From Amorphophallus konjac (lineage: Eukaryota > Streptophyta > Magnoliopsida > Alismatales > Araceae), in contig JAHNEJ010003247.1 of the NCBI GenBank assembly GCA_022559845.1, positions 1 through 64,000 on the forward strand: 64,000 bases of DNA, read 5' to 3'. This document shows, one piece after another, positions 44,001 to 56,916 of the stretch; positions within the stretch are counted from its first letter, which is position 1, and each line of letters opens with the position of its first letter. The notes beneath the pieces were generated by a model. That model saw nothing but the letters and a program-made list of their open reading frames with translations, was not told the origin of the DNA and searched no databases. Both the position numbers and the translations under genes were made by a program.

Positions 44001-45684
44001 ATCAGAGTTTACAGTATATTTTCTCCCAGAAAGATCTGAACCTCAGGCAGAGGCGATGGATGGAATACATGAAAGATTATGACTTTACACTCTCCTATCA
44101 GCCAGGTAAAATGAATGTTGTGGCCGATGCTCTGAGCAGGAAAGTACAGGTCAGCCATTTGTTGCTTCATGAATGGAAATTGTGGGAACGGCTTCCGAGC
44201 GAGGCTTTGTGTGTAGAGATTCCTGCCGATCCGAAGATGGCAGTTTGTGCTAGCTTGGTTTTGGGTTCAGCTTTGTATCAGGAGATTTTAGAAGCCCAGC
44301 AAGCTGATTCTGATTTGGCCCGTGTTATATCAAGATATGATGTGGAATTTGATGACGAGCTGGTCGTCAGTTTCCAGGGCAGATTGTATATTCCTGTTGA
44401 TGATGATTTGAGGAGTGAGATTCTGAGTGAAGCCCATGGTTCCCGTTTTGCTATTCATCCTGGGGTCACTAAGATGTATCAGAATTTGAAGAAGCAGTTC
44501 TGGTGGCCCGGCATGAAGAAGGACGTGGCTATTTTTGTTTCTAAGTGCTTGACTTGTCAGTTAGTTAAAGCCGAACATCAAAAGCCAGGTGGTCTGCTTC
44601 AGCCATTAGAGATTCCGATGTGGAAATGGGACCATGTTACTACAGATTTTGTGGTGGGTTTGCCTCGAACTTCTCAATGTTTTGATGGAATCTGGCTGCT
44701 TCTCGACAGATTGACGAAAACCGCCAGATTGTTGCCGATTAAAGTTACTTGGAGTGTGCAGAGATTGGCCGAGCTCTATGTGCAGAAGATCGTGCCGCTG
44801 CATGGAATTCCTGTTTCACTTGTGTCAGATCGTGACCCGCGTTTTACCTCTAGCTTCTGGCGTAGTTTCCAGAAAGCTTTGGGCACTGAGTTAGCTTTCA
44901 GTTCGGCGTATCACCCACAGTCAGATGGACAGTCAGAGAGAACTATTCAGACTTTGGAGGACATGCTGAGATCGTGTTGCCTTGATTGGCAAGGTTCGTG
45001 GAGTCAGCATTTGCCACTTGTAGAGTTTGCTTATAATAATAGTTTTCACTCCAGTATTGGCATGGCTTCTTATGAAGCGCTGTATGGTCGTCCCTGTCGT
45101 ACTCCTCTGAACTGGTTTGATGTTGGGGACCGACTGTTGACAGGATCGGACATGGTACAGCAGTGTTCTGATGTGGTTCGTCTGATCAGGCAGAGATTTT
45201 TGACGGCTCAGAGTCGACAGAAAAGTTATGCAGATCAACGCAGACGTCCACTACAATTTGAGCCTGGAGATATGGTGTTTGTTAAAATATCTCCGATGAA
45301 AGGTGTTTCCAGGTTTGGGAAGTGTGGAAAGCTTAGTCCGCGGTATGTTGGCCCTTTTCCGATTGTTGAAGCTATTGGTTCAGTGGCTTATCGTTTGCAA
45401 CTGCCGGCGGCCATGCAAGCTATTCATGATGTGTTCCACGTGTCTCAGTTAAGGAAATGTGTGCCTGATGCTTCTCATGTTCTCGATGATTCAGTATGGC
45501 CCGAGGTGACTGTTGATTTGTCCACACCAGAGTTTCCTATCCGAATTGAAGACCGTCGTGAGCAGCGGTTGAGAAATAAGGTTATCCTCTGGTAAGGGTT
45601 GCTTGGCAGCGTCACTCTGGTAACGAGTCTACTTGGGAGCGTGAAGATGAGATGCGTCAGCTTTTTCCTTTCTTGTTCCAGTGA
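41082..45684 (+). pseudogene. Tekay-like gag-pol of copy A2, with frameshifts and a nonsense codon
   Basis: Start chosen at MPPRRGRPP (41082); the frame upstream lacks a better ATG. Gag domain to about 41750 (RQWLDAIERVF, QYRNKFLELGQYAP), then zinc-knuckle [14 protein letters not shown] near 42080-42120. Protease active site DSGAS at 42362. RT has [12 protein letters not shown] and FVDD near 43365. RNase H and integrase follow (HPGVTK zinc finger near 44455, [22 protein letters not shown]), with a chromodomain-like tail ending at 45684. Lesions: a frame change at about 41845-41875 between gag and knuckle, a CAG-to-TAG stop at 43985-43987 in RNase H, and a one-base loss at about 45590 before the tail. 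The copy is dead but domain order is intact. Confidence 0.9.
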
Positions 45685-45742
45685 GGTATAAGTCCTTTCT
45701 CAATTTCCTCCTTTTCGGTTGTTGTAAATTTCGAGGGCGAAA

Positions 45743-45763
45743 TTTTTGTAAGGAGGGAGGGAC
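45743..45763 (+). promoter_or_regulatory. Polypurine tract of copy A2
   Basis: AAGGAGGGAGGGAC right before the 3' LTR, preceded by TTTCGAGGGCGAAATTT, a context shared with A1 and the LARD-like element. Confidence 0.8.
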
Positions 45764-46166
45764 TGTAAGGCCCGTGTCTTAATGGATCCTTCGTGGTATT
45801 GTTCTATTAATTGTTCGGGAATTTTCGGCTTTTTCCTGATTTTTTAGGAATTTGTCTGGCATTTTTCCGGATTTATTTGGAGTTATTTGAGGGTTTTTAG
45901 AATTAATGAGATTTTAATATATATAATGATTATATTATATATATTTTAATTTCTTTTTTTTTCTTTTAATCCCTCTCTCTCACCCTCTTTCTCCCCGTCG
46001 ATCTCTCATTCCCACTCTCTCTCTCTCTCTCCTCCGTGCGATCGCCCCTCTCTCCTCTCTAGGGAACGTGGGCGAGACGAGGTCGGATTGAGACGAGGTT
46101 GGCGCCGTTGGATTCCTCGCCTCGTGAGGAGCGCGTAGGTGTCCACTTCGGCGTGGTTCGGTGATC

Positions 46167-46171
46167 GTGGG
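46167..46171. repeat. Target-site duplication of element B, left (GTGGG)
   Basis: Repeated at 57033-57037. The uninterrupted LTR (for example near 24920) has it once. Confidence 0.92.
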
Positions 46172-47369
46172 TGTCACGCCCCGAGCGCGGAAGATACCCG
46201 GAGATGCGCGACGTGTCTATATCAATCATGTCAATCAGAGTGGTCGTGTATTCGACACAAAGACAGAGATGCGCAAAATAGCAAGATAACCCAATCCTTT
46301 ATTTCATAATGGATAGACTATTACAAATCCAATACTCTGTTTAATAAAAAGGAAAATAATACATATTTGACTCAAGAAACTATAGAAAAGACTAGATGAC
46401 ACTTGGAGAATCTCTATCTCTTCACTCTTGACAATTCCCATCCGATTGACTTCCATCGTCGTCGGACTTACCTGAAAAGTACAAAGGGACAAACGGAATG
46501 AGCGAACGCTCAGTAGGAAATTATATCTCAAGTACTAGCAAGGGGTTTAAGTAATTACATCTTTCATGAATGCAATAAAGCTATGCATGCTCGCATAAAA
46601 CGACAAGAAAGAGAGAATGTAATATCAAAGAAATAAGATGAACTTAATCATGAACTTCCAACAAGATGACAAGTATATTCAAGGTATTCAAACAAGCACG
46701 TTTAACAAGTCATGTCAAGAACTTTGGCTATCATGTATCAAGCAAGTAAATTACCCTCTTTCGGGCCACGCATTTCATGTAAAGTCAAGTACGATTCAAG
46801 TACAAGATGTGTGTGGAATGTCCAATCAAGCAAGTCAAGTACTCGGTATAATGCCAGATACCTTATCATTTTAACTCCCATGGGCACAAGTACTTTCGGG
46901 TGCTCCTCCCAGGACCAGATCGGGCCCTATATGCGCAGGCATTTATCATGTGTTTTGACATCCACTCTTGTTTATATAGCCAATATAGAATTTCAATAAT
47001 CAAGCTTGTAGATACGTATGACAACTTTGATAGAATAGAGTCCAAAATATGACAAAGGACATAGAATGGCGATAATAACGGTATAATCACGAGTTCGATA
47101 AAACTAGGTAGAATATGGTTCCCTTAACTTAGGTACCATGACAAATCAATATGGACATTCTTTATATAGAATTGAGGTCCACATGAACATTAGATCAAGC
47201 AAGATACCCTCATTCTTATCATAGAATTGGGGTTTACAAGAATGACACGATATGGCATGATATCATCATCCCATCAAGAATTTCTTATGATATACTCTTT
47301 GTATAATCATAAGGGCCGGTATACCATGTTTCTTTAGATTGACATGGCAAGGATCGTGTAATGGTTTTT

Positions 47370-47482
47370 AGGGTACAACCAGCTCAGTCGGCCTTGAGGG
47401 AATCCAAGGCTACGAGGAGTCTTACGGAGGTCTCTATGACTAACTCGCTAGTCCAAAGGAACGGAATGTCCAATGGAGAGCT
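47370..47482 (-). repeat. Block shared with the Ogre-like leader
   Basis: Homologous to 19699-19806 (about 70 % by eye). Lies downstream, in element sense, of the palindrome array and the TA-rich promoter-like repeat. The copy in the other LTR is 55106-55216. Confidence 0.75.
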
Positions 47483-47638
47483 TGTATGTCAATGAGAGTT
47501 GAGTGTGATCGATAAATCAACATGAAACGTGGGACTATACTCACGGAATGGAGAATAGTGCCGATATATATATATATATATGTATAATATGAAACCATCG
47601 GTAATAGAATCAGGATAAAATCAGTTTACAGTAAAATA

Positions 47639-48276
47639 ACGACTTAAGTAAAGTCGTGTATTGAATAATTAACGCCTAACAGAAGGGCGTTTACATATAT
47701 TGCCAATTTGCAGAATTTCCATTATTTCATTAATTTATCAAAAACACGCCTTTCCTGGGGGCGTTTCTTCAAAGTTGACGACTGCAGAGGCAGGCGTCTC
47801 ATCATTTACATATTCGACAGGATATAATTATTCTCAGAAATTTATCAAAAACGCGCCCTTGGAAGGGGCGTTACTTTCTAATTCCATTTTACAGAATATG
47901 TGAATTTCAGGATTTTAACAGATACACGCCCTAGGAAGGGGCGTTTCTTTTCAGATTCACGCCTTGTACTGGGGCGTTAGAATATGGAAAACGACTTTGT
48001 CCAAGTCGTGAATTTCAAGGGATTTACGATATTTTAATAAATAATATTTCGAGAGACAGGAGACATGTCATGGCAGTAAAATTTAACAGGAATTCACAGA
48101 GTCATGCAAGATATTAAAAATCAATATTTCATATGTATTGTAATTTTTAAACAGGATCAATTATTAATCATATGCGATTCTTATGAAATTAACGCCTGCG
48201 TAGAGGGCGTCAAATATTAAATTGACGACCACTAGCATGGTCGTTTCTTTTAAATTAGCGCCCTAATCAAGGGCGT
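47639..48276. repeat. 19-bp palindrome array a, element B 3' LTR
   Basis: About eleven to twelve units, 19 bp (a few 20), including ACGACTTAAGTAAAGTCGT, ACGCCCTAGGAAGGGGCGT and ACGACTTTGTCCAAGTCGT. The paired change ACGCC/GGCGT to ACGAC/GTCGT is seen in several units. Confidence 0.88.
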
Positions 48277-48947
48277 TTCTTTCAAAATTTTGCAGAAAAC
48301 GTAATAAAACCTTATAAACAGTATGCATGCCATGCTCATATACGTATGTATAGATATCTTGCATTAATTCTTATTTGGGCTACAATAACTTGAGAAAATC
48401 CTACCTTTAAGAGTTGATTTGGAGATGACGATTTGCAGATTGATATGAAGAAGGGAGAAAACTCTGTTGCTTAAACAGCAACCAATAACTTCAGCCGTAT
48501 CAGCAGGAAGAAGTCTTTATGTTCAACTGATGAACCCCTTTCGACTGAACTTCCTACAGAGAAATACGAAGAAACATTAATATTTTCTTCATAATACCTG
48601 ACCGAAGGTAAAGGAAAGATTATTACCTTTGTTCTTCACAACCCCAATGCTTCTTCAACCTGGAAGAAGGAAGAAGTCGAATTAATGACCGTCCACCAAA
48701 TCAAAAAGGGACAGAGGGAAGGAAGAGCTATTGCTCTGTAATTACCTTCAGAGAACTCGAACGCCAAATAGCGTTCACGGGTTCGAGCAGTAGATTATTT
48801 ATAGGGTTATGGAAGTCCTATTAAAAGTAGTGTTTGATTGAGGGTAACATATCCCCAATAGAGTCCTTACTCTAATAGACACTTACTAGATTAGGTTAAT
48901 CTTTCCCTGGATAAGCTCTGGGTTCGAACGAGTCACGAACTGAATTA

Positions 48948-49182
48948 ACGCCTTTGGTCAGGGCGTGTATTCTTTAATTAACGCCTTGCATAAGGGCGTT
49001 TCTTAAAAAGCGCCTTGAAAAAGGGCGTTTCGTGTTTTAAAACACGCCCAAGATAGAGGCGTTTCTTTTACTTACCCATTTGGTCGCGTGAGAACTGACG
49101 ACCGTAGGTGTGGGCGTCCTTTCTTTATTCACGCCATGGATAGAGGCGTTTCTTTATAAATTAACGCCTTAATAAGAGGCGT
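48948..49182. repeat. 19-bp palindrome array b, element B 3' LTR
   Basis: Seven units within 235 bp, six of 19 bp and one of 20. It lies next to the LTR end that carries U3. Confidence 0.88.
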
Positions 49183-49297
49183 TATTTTTAATTTGTTTTA
49201 TTTCGTCCAATTAACCCTATTCCTTTTTTATATATATTACTTCTGTAATATATATGTTTTAATTCATTTCAATTATTCATTTATTAGGGTTGCTACA

Positions 49298-49312
49298 CCC
49301 TCCCCCACTTAA
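49298..49312 (-). promoter_or_regulatory. Polypurine tract of element B
   Basis: Minus strand AAGTGGGGGAGGG beside the 3' LTR. Confidence 0.8.
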
Positions 49313-49380
49313 AAAGAATTTGGTCCCCAAATTCAATATATATATAATTATACACGCGGAGAGTGTAGGACATATACCTC

Positions 49381-52300
49381 TTAGAATAACTCGGGAAATC
49401 GTTTCTTCATAGATTCCTCGGTCTCCCATGTCGCTTCGCGTTCAGGATTCTTATTCCATTGCACCTTGATCATGGGAATAACCTTATTCCTTAGAGCTCG
49501 TATTTCTCGATCTAATATCTTTAAAGGCCTTTGTTCATATGTGAGATCTTTCTGGATCACCAGATCTCCATGCTCAATAATATGTGACGGATCGTGCACA
49601 TACTTCTTCAACATAGATATGTGAAATACATTGTGTACCTCGGACAACTGAGGAGGCAACGCGATGCGATAAGCAACCTCGCCAACTCTTTCGAGTACCT
49701 CAAATGGTCCGATGAATCTTGGCGTAAGCTTGCCCTTAACACCAAATCTTCGTATGCCACGTCCAGGGGATATTTTAAGAAATACATGATCTCCAACCTG
49801 GAATTCAAGATCTCTTCTCCTGGTATCAGCATAAGCCTTTTGCCTTGTCTGAGCAACTTGTAATCTTTCTCTGATTACTTGTATCTTCTCGGTTGTATCC
49901 CTTACCATGTCTGGACCTAATAGTTGTTTTTCTCCAACTTCGTTCCAACATATGGGAGATCGGCAACTCCTTCCGTATAAGGCTTCGAAAGGTGCCATTT
50001 GGATACTAGCTTGGTAGCTATTATTATATGCAAATTCAACTAAAGGTAAGTGGTCATGCCAGCTTCCTCCAAAGTCAATAATGCATGCTCTCAGCATATC
50101 TTCAACAACTTGATTAGTTCGCTCGGTCTGACCATCCGTTTGTGGGTGAAAAGCAGTACTAAAGTTGAGCCTTGTCCCCAACGAATGTTGTAATCCCTTC
50201 CAAAAATGAGAAGTAAAACGGGGATCTCTATCCGACACGATTGAGACAGGAATTCCATGTATCCTGACTATTTCTTTGATGTATAGTGCAGCTAGCACAT
50301 CAATTGACCATCGGCTTTTGATTGGCAAGAAATGTGCCGATTTAGTCAATCGGTCAATGATAACCCAGATTCCATCATGTCCTCCTTTAGATTTAGACAA
50401 ACCCATGATGAAGTCCATACCAATATCCTCCCATTTCCACTTAGGAATATCTAGAGGATGTAGTTTTCCCGCAGGCTTTTGATGTTCCGCCTTGACCTGT
50501 TGGCATGTGAGACAGCGTGATACATAGTCCGCTATTTCTCTTTTCATATTGGGCCACCAAAAGTTCCTCTTTACATCTTGGTACATTTTAGTTGATCCAG
50601 GATGAATAGTGTATCTTGATCGGTGAGCTTCACCTAAGATCTTCTTCTTTAATTCCGGACAATCGGGTATACAAGTTCTATCTTTGAACGATAATCTTCC
50701 ATCAGAAGTTAGTTGAAAATCAGATTGTCCTTCTAATCTGCCTTTGATTTCTACTAACATAGGATCATCATCCTGAAGTGTTTGTATCTCAGATAACAAA
50801 TCTGACTGTATGCTTACATGAGATAGTGTGACAAATTTGGATTCCGTGTCCAAGCTTATATTGAGCTCGGAGAATTGTTCAAGTAACCTCCATTCTTGTA
50901 TCATACAATTTGCTATCTTTGCTCTCGGCTTTCGACTAAGGGCATCAGCCACATAATTACCCTTTCCGGGATGGTATCGTATACTGAAGTCGAAGTCCTT
51001 GAGATATTCTAGCCAACGTCTTTGTCTCATGTTCAGCTCCTTTTGTGAAAATAGATATTTGAGACTTTTGTGATCGGAGTATACAGTAAACTGTACCCCA
51101 TAGAGATAGTGTCTCCATATCTTTAGGGCAAATACTACCGCGGCCAATTCCAAGTCATGGACGGGGTAATTCTCCTCATGCTTCTTCAGTTGACGAGAAG
51201 AGTATGCTATGACCTTCCCATGTTGCATTAGAACACATCCGAGGCCAATGCCAGAAGCATCAGTGTAGACCTCGAATTTCTCTCCTTCAATTGGTAGGGC
51301 TAAGACCGGAGCTGTGGTGAGATGATCCTTGAGAGTTTGGAAACTGCTTTCACATTCCTCACTCCATTCATATCGGATCTCCTTACGAGTTAATCTTGTA
51401 AGTGGTACGGCGATCTTAGAGAAATCTTTGATAAATCGCCGATAATAGCCTGCAAGACCTAAGAAACTTCTGATCTCGCTTGCGTTAGTGGGTCTCTCCC
51501 AGTCTCTCACAGCTTCAACTTTTGACGGATCCACAGATAAACCATCCTTGGATATGACATGTCCGAGAAAAGCCACTTCTTCAAGCCAGAACTCGCATTT
51601 GCTGAGTTTAGCATATAATTGATTTGTCCTCAAGACTTGCAATGCAATCCTCAAATGCTCTTCATGTTCTTCCTTAGTCTTAGAATATATCAATATATCA
51701 TCGATGAAGACTACTATGAATTGATCCAAGTAAGGCCTGAATATGCTATTCATTAACTGCATAAAGGCAGCAGGGGCATTTGTTAGTCCAAAAGGCATAA
51801 CAACAAATTCGTAATGGCCATACCTGCTTCTGAATGCGGTCTTGTGAATGTCATCATCCTTGATCCTTAATTGATGATATCCCGACCGGAGATCAATCTT
51901 GGAGAAATATTTGGATCCTGAAATCTGATCAAACAATTCATCGATTCTCGGCAGTGGATACTTGTTCTTGATAGTAAGATGATTCAACTGTCGATAGTCA
52001 ATACACAATCTCATGGATCCATCCTTCTTCTTTACAAATAAGACTGGTGCTCCCCACGGGGAAGTACTTGGTCTAATAAACCCTTTTCGGATTAGTTCCA
52101 TCAACTGCTCCTTCAACTCCTTGAGTTCAGCAGGGGACATTCTATATGGTGCCTTTGAAACCGGACCAGCACCAGGGACTAAGTCGATGGTAAAGGCCAC
52201 ATCTCTTTGCGGGGGTAATCCCGGCAATTCTTCCGGAAATACGTCTGGGAATTCTCGTACTACTTGAACGTCTTCTATCTTGGTTTCCTTAGCTTCTTTA

Positions 52301-53732
52301 TTAGTGACAAAAGCAAGGAAGGATACACATCCTTTCCTGACGAGCTTGCTTGCTCGAAGAGCCGAAATAAGAGGGGATTTGCTTCGACTCTTAGGACTAG
52401 TATAAGTCAGTTCTGGAAATTCTTTGAAAACAATCTTGCTATTACGGCAATCAACCGTTGCCTGGTACCTAGATAACCAATCTGCTCCTAGTATAACATC
52501 ATATTCTTTTAGATCTAAGCAGATAAGATCAATAGGAAAATTCTTTCCTCGAACCAACACCTCACAGTTTTGGTAATGATGCGTGATATCCGTCTCGTTT
52601 CCGAGAGGAGTAGACAATACTATTTTCATCCATTCTGGTTCTAGAGGTAATGGGTCAGCAAACTTCTTGGAAATAATGGAATGCGATGCACCCGTATCAA
52701 ATAAGACATGTGCATATTTGGAACAAATTTTTAATGTACCTTCCACCAATCCGCCTTCTTCTTCTGGTTCGGTCTCTTGGATTGCATGAAGACGCGCGTT
52801 CCTTGTCACTGGGCGTTTACCCTCACCGTCTTGGTCATTCATTAATGGACAATCGGGAATCCGATGTTCACGACTCCCACAACGGAGACATGCTCCTAAT
52901 TTCCTCCAGCATTCTTCTGTTTTGTGACCAGCCTTGTCACAATGCTTGCATACTACGTTTGAAGGGGTAGTGGTGATAGAGAAAGGCTTGGATTTCTTGT
53001 ACTTCTGATCTTGAGAGGAAGAACCTCCATTATTGGGCCTCTTCTTAAAGTTGGGTTTAAAAGAACCCGAACTTGTGACTTGCTCCTTTTTGTCTTTCCC
53101 ACGGATCCTATCAGATAGTTCCGTGGCATCTTCAAGCAACTGAGCTCGGCGCACTATTTCAGTATAAACTTGAATATCCATAGGCGCCAGTTGAGTAATG
53201 TAGTGGGGCCTAAGCCCATTAAGAAATCTACGGGCTTTCATCTTTTCCGTGCCAATTAAATGCTTAGCATATCTAGACAGTCTAGAGAACTGTGCTTCAT
53301 AATCAGCCACCGATAAAGATCTTTGCTTTAATGCGGCAAATTCGGCGGCCTTCTTTCCTGGACCCTATCAGAGAAATATTTGGCGTTGAAATATTCAACG
53401 AATTCTCCCCATGTAACTTGAGTTGGGTCAATTGTAGCTTCAATCGACTCCCACCAGCATCTAGCATCCTTTTCTAACTGGAAAGTAGCTAATAAGACTT
53501 TGTCCTGATCCGTGCATTGCATAACACGGAATATACGTTCAATCTCCCGAACCCAATGCTCGGCATCGTCTGGATCGGTCGATCCCATGAACTTCGGGGG
53601 ATTCATATTCTTGAATGCTTGGTGTAAGCTTCCAGCTCGTGGAGCACCACCTTGTGCTACCTGTTGTAGCACTTGGGTCATCCCTTGAAGGGTACGCTGC
53701 ATGTTGCGCCATTGAGCACGTTCGGCAGCCAT
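49381..53732 (-). pseudogene. Tekay-like gag-pol of element B, one frameshift in gag
   Basis: Minus strand, starting MAAERAQWRN at 53732. Gag (AEHWVREIERIFRVM) runs to about 53345, where a one-base loss shifts the frame. The remaining 1,309 residues are open to 49381. They include the rest of gag, two knuckles ([28 protein letters not shown]), protease with DTGAS (Asp codon 52696-52698) and RT ([16 protein letters not shown] near 51700). RNase H ([30 protein letters not shown]) and integrase (zinc finger HPGSTKMYQ and CLTCQ, then [19 protein letters not shown]) follow, with a chromodomain-like tail ([10 protein letters not shown]). Only the frameshift separates it from a full-length polyprotein. 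Confidence 0.92.
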
Positions 53733-53887
53733 TATCCTACAATTACAATAGCTATGTTAGTATTATATCACTATGATCTTATAAAGGACTCATTGATCAT
53801 TTAACCCTTGGTTCTACCCACTCTCACTTGGTTAAAGGTTTTGAAACCTATCCTTGGACTTGGGTTTCCTAGGAATTGAATACCTTA

Positions 53888-53900
53888 GGCTCTGATACCA
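53888..53900 (-). promoter_or_regulatory. Primer binding site of element B
   Basis: Minus strand TGGTATCAGAGCC, complementary to initiator tRNA-Met, seven bases from the LTR end. Confidence 0.9.
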
Positions 53901-55372
53901 CAAAGACTGTCACGCCCCGAGCGCGGAAGATACCCGGAGATGCGCGACGTGTCTATATCAATCATGTCAATCAGAGTGGTCGTGTATTCGACACAAAGAC
54001 AGAGATGCGCAAAATAGCAAGATAACCCAATCCTTTATTTCATAATGGATAGACTATTACAAATCCAATACTCTGTTTAATAAAAAGGAAAAGAATACAT
54101 ATTTGACTCAAGAAACTATAGAAAAGACTAGATGACACTTGGAGAATCTCTATCTCTTCACTCTTGACAATTCCCATCCGATTGACTTCCATCGTCGTCG
54201 GACTTACCTGAAAAGTACAAAGGGACAAACGGAATGAGCGAACGCTCAGTAGGAAATTATATCTCAAGTACTAGCAAGGGGTTTAAGTAATTACATCTTT
54301 CATGAATGCAATAAAGCTATGCATGCTCGCATAAAACGACAAGAAAGAGAGAATGTAATATCAAAGAAATAAGATGAACTTAATCATGAACTTCCAACAA
54401 GATGACAAGTATATTCAAGGTATTCAAACAAGCACGTTTAACAAGTCATGTCAAGAACTTTGGCTATCATGTATCAAGCAAGTAAATTACCCTCTTTCGG
54501 GCCACGCATTTCATGTAAAGTCAAGTACGATTCAAGTACAAGATGTGTGTGGAATGTCCAATCAAGCAAGTCAAGTACTCGGTATAATGCCAGATACCTT
54601 ATCATTTTAACTCCCATGGGCACAAGTACTTTCGGGTGCTCCTCCCAGGACCAGATCGGGCCCTATATGCGCAGGCATTTATCATGTGTTTTGACATCCA
54701 CTCTTGTTTATATAGCCAATATAGAATTTCAATAATCAAGCTTGTAGATACGTATGACAACTTTGATAGAATAGAGTCCAAAATATGACAAAGGACATAG
54801 AATGGCGATAATAACGGTATAATCACGAGTTCGATAAAACTAGGTAGAATATGGTTCCCTTAACTTAGGTACCATGACAAATCAATATGGACATTCTTTA
54901 TATAGAATTGAGGTCCACATGAACATTAGATCAAGCAAGATACCCTCATTCTTATCATAGAATTGGGGTTTACAAGAATGACACGATATGGCATGATATC
55001 ATCATCCCATCAAGAATTTCTTATGATATACTCTTTGTATAATCATAAGGGCCGGTATACCATGTTTCTTTAGATTGACATGGCAAGGATCGTGTAATGG
55101 TTTTTAGGGTACAACCAGCTCAGTCGGCCTTGAGGGAATCCAAGGCTACGAGGAGTCTTACGGAGGTCTCTATGACTAACTCGCTAGTCCAAAGGAACGG
55201 AATGTCCAATGGAGAGCTTGTATGTCAATGAGAGTTGAGTGTGATCGATAAATCAACATGAAACGTGGGACTATACTCACGGAGTGGAGAATAGTGCCGA
55301 TATATATATATATATGTATAATATGAAACCATCGGTAATAGAATCAGGATAAAATCAGTTTACAGTAAAATA

Positions 55373-56010
55373 ACGACTTAAGTAAAGTCGTGTATTGAAT
55401 AATTAACGCCTAACAGAAGGGCGTTTACATATATTGCCAATTTGCAGAATTTCCATTATTTCATTAATTTATCAAAAACACGCCTTTCCTGGGGGCGTTT
55501 CTTCAAAGTTGACGACTGCAGAGGCAGGCGTCTCATCATTTACATATTCGACAGGATATAATTATTCTCAGAAATTTATCAAAAACGCGCCCTTGGAAGG
55601 GGCGTTACTTTCTAATTCCATTTTACAGAATATGTGAATTTCAGGATTTTAACAGATACACGCCCTAGGAAGGGGCGTTTCTTTTCAGATTCACGCCTTG
55701 TACTGGGGCGTTAGAATATGGAAAACGACTTTGTCCAAGTCGTGAATTTCAAGGGATTTACGATATTTTAATAAATAATATTTCGAGAGACAGGAGACAT
55801 GTCATGGCAGTAAAATTTAACAGGAATTCACAGAGTCATGCAAGATATTAAAAATCAATATTTCATATGTATTGTAATTTTTAAACAGGATCAATTATTA
55901 ATCATATGCGATTCTTATGAAATTAACGCCTGCGTAGAGGGCGTCAAATATTAAATTGACGACCACTAGCATGGTCGTTTCTTTTAAATTAGCGCCCTAA
56001 TCAAGGGCGT
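55373..56010. repeat. 19-bp palindrome array a, element B 5' LTR
   Basis: Same units as 47639-48276. Confidence 0.88.
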
Positions 56011-56681
56011 TTCTTTCAAAATTTTGCAGAAAACGTAATAAAACCTTATAAACAGTATGCATGCCATGCTCATATACGTATGTATAGATATCTTGCATTA
56101 ATTCTTATTTGGGCTACAATAACTTGAGAAAATCCTACCTTTAAGAGTTGATTTGGAGATGACGATTTGCAGATTGATATGAAGAAGGGAGAAAACTCTG
56201 TTGCTTAAACAGCAACCAATAACTTCAGCCGTATCAGCAGGAAGAAGTCTTTATGTTCAACTGATGAACCCCTTTCGACTGAACTTCCTACAGAGAAATA
56301 CGAAGAAACATTAATATTTTCTTCATAATACCTGACCGAAGGTAAAGGAAAGATTATTACCTTTGTTCTTCACAACCCCAATGCTTCTTCAACCTGGAAG
56401 AAGGAAGAAGTCGAATTAATGACCGTCCACCAAATCAAAAAGGGACAGAGGGAAGGAAGAGCTATTGCTCTGTAATTACCTTCAGAGAACTCGAACGCCA
56501 AATAGCGTTCACGGGTTCGAGCAGTAGATTATTTATAGGGTTATGGAAGTCCTATTAAAAGTAGTGTTTGATTGAGGGTAACATATCCCCAATAGAGTCC
56601 TTACTCTAATAGACACTTACTAGATTAGGTTAATCTTTCCCTGGATAAGCTCTGGGTTCGAACGAGTCACGAACTGAATTA

Positions 56682-56916
56682 ACGCCTTTGGTCAGGGCGT
56701 GTATTCTTTAATTAACGCCTTGCATAAGGGCGTTTCTTAAAAAGCGCCTTGAAAAAGGGCGTTTCGTGTTTTAAAACACGCCCAAGATAGAGGCGTTTCT
56801 TTTACTTACCCATTTGGTCGCGTGAGAACTGACGACCGTAGGTGTGGGCGTCCTTTCTTTATTCACGCCATGGATAGAGGCGTTTCTTTATAAATTAACG
56901 CCTTAATAAGAGGCGT
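56682..56916. repeat. 19-bp palindrome array b, element B 5' LTR
   Basis: Same units as 48948-49182. Confidence 0.88.

Larger units (their letters stand above)
46172..49297 (-). repeat. 3' LTR of element B
   Basis: Starts (minus strand) TGTAGCAACCC and ends GGGCGTGACA. Contains two palindrome arrays (48948-49182, 47639-48276), a TA-repeat (about 47563-47582), and the block shared with the Ogre-like leader (47370-47482). Confidence 0.94.

Noticed and set aside
47563..47582. TA-repeat as a functional promoter on its own
   Set aside because: A simple repeat with length difference between the two LTRs. It may supply a TATA, but sequence alone does not show it.
49594..49863. Plus-strand frames within element B pol
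   Set aside because: They overlap integrase on the opposite strand and have no independent support.
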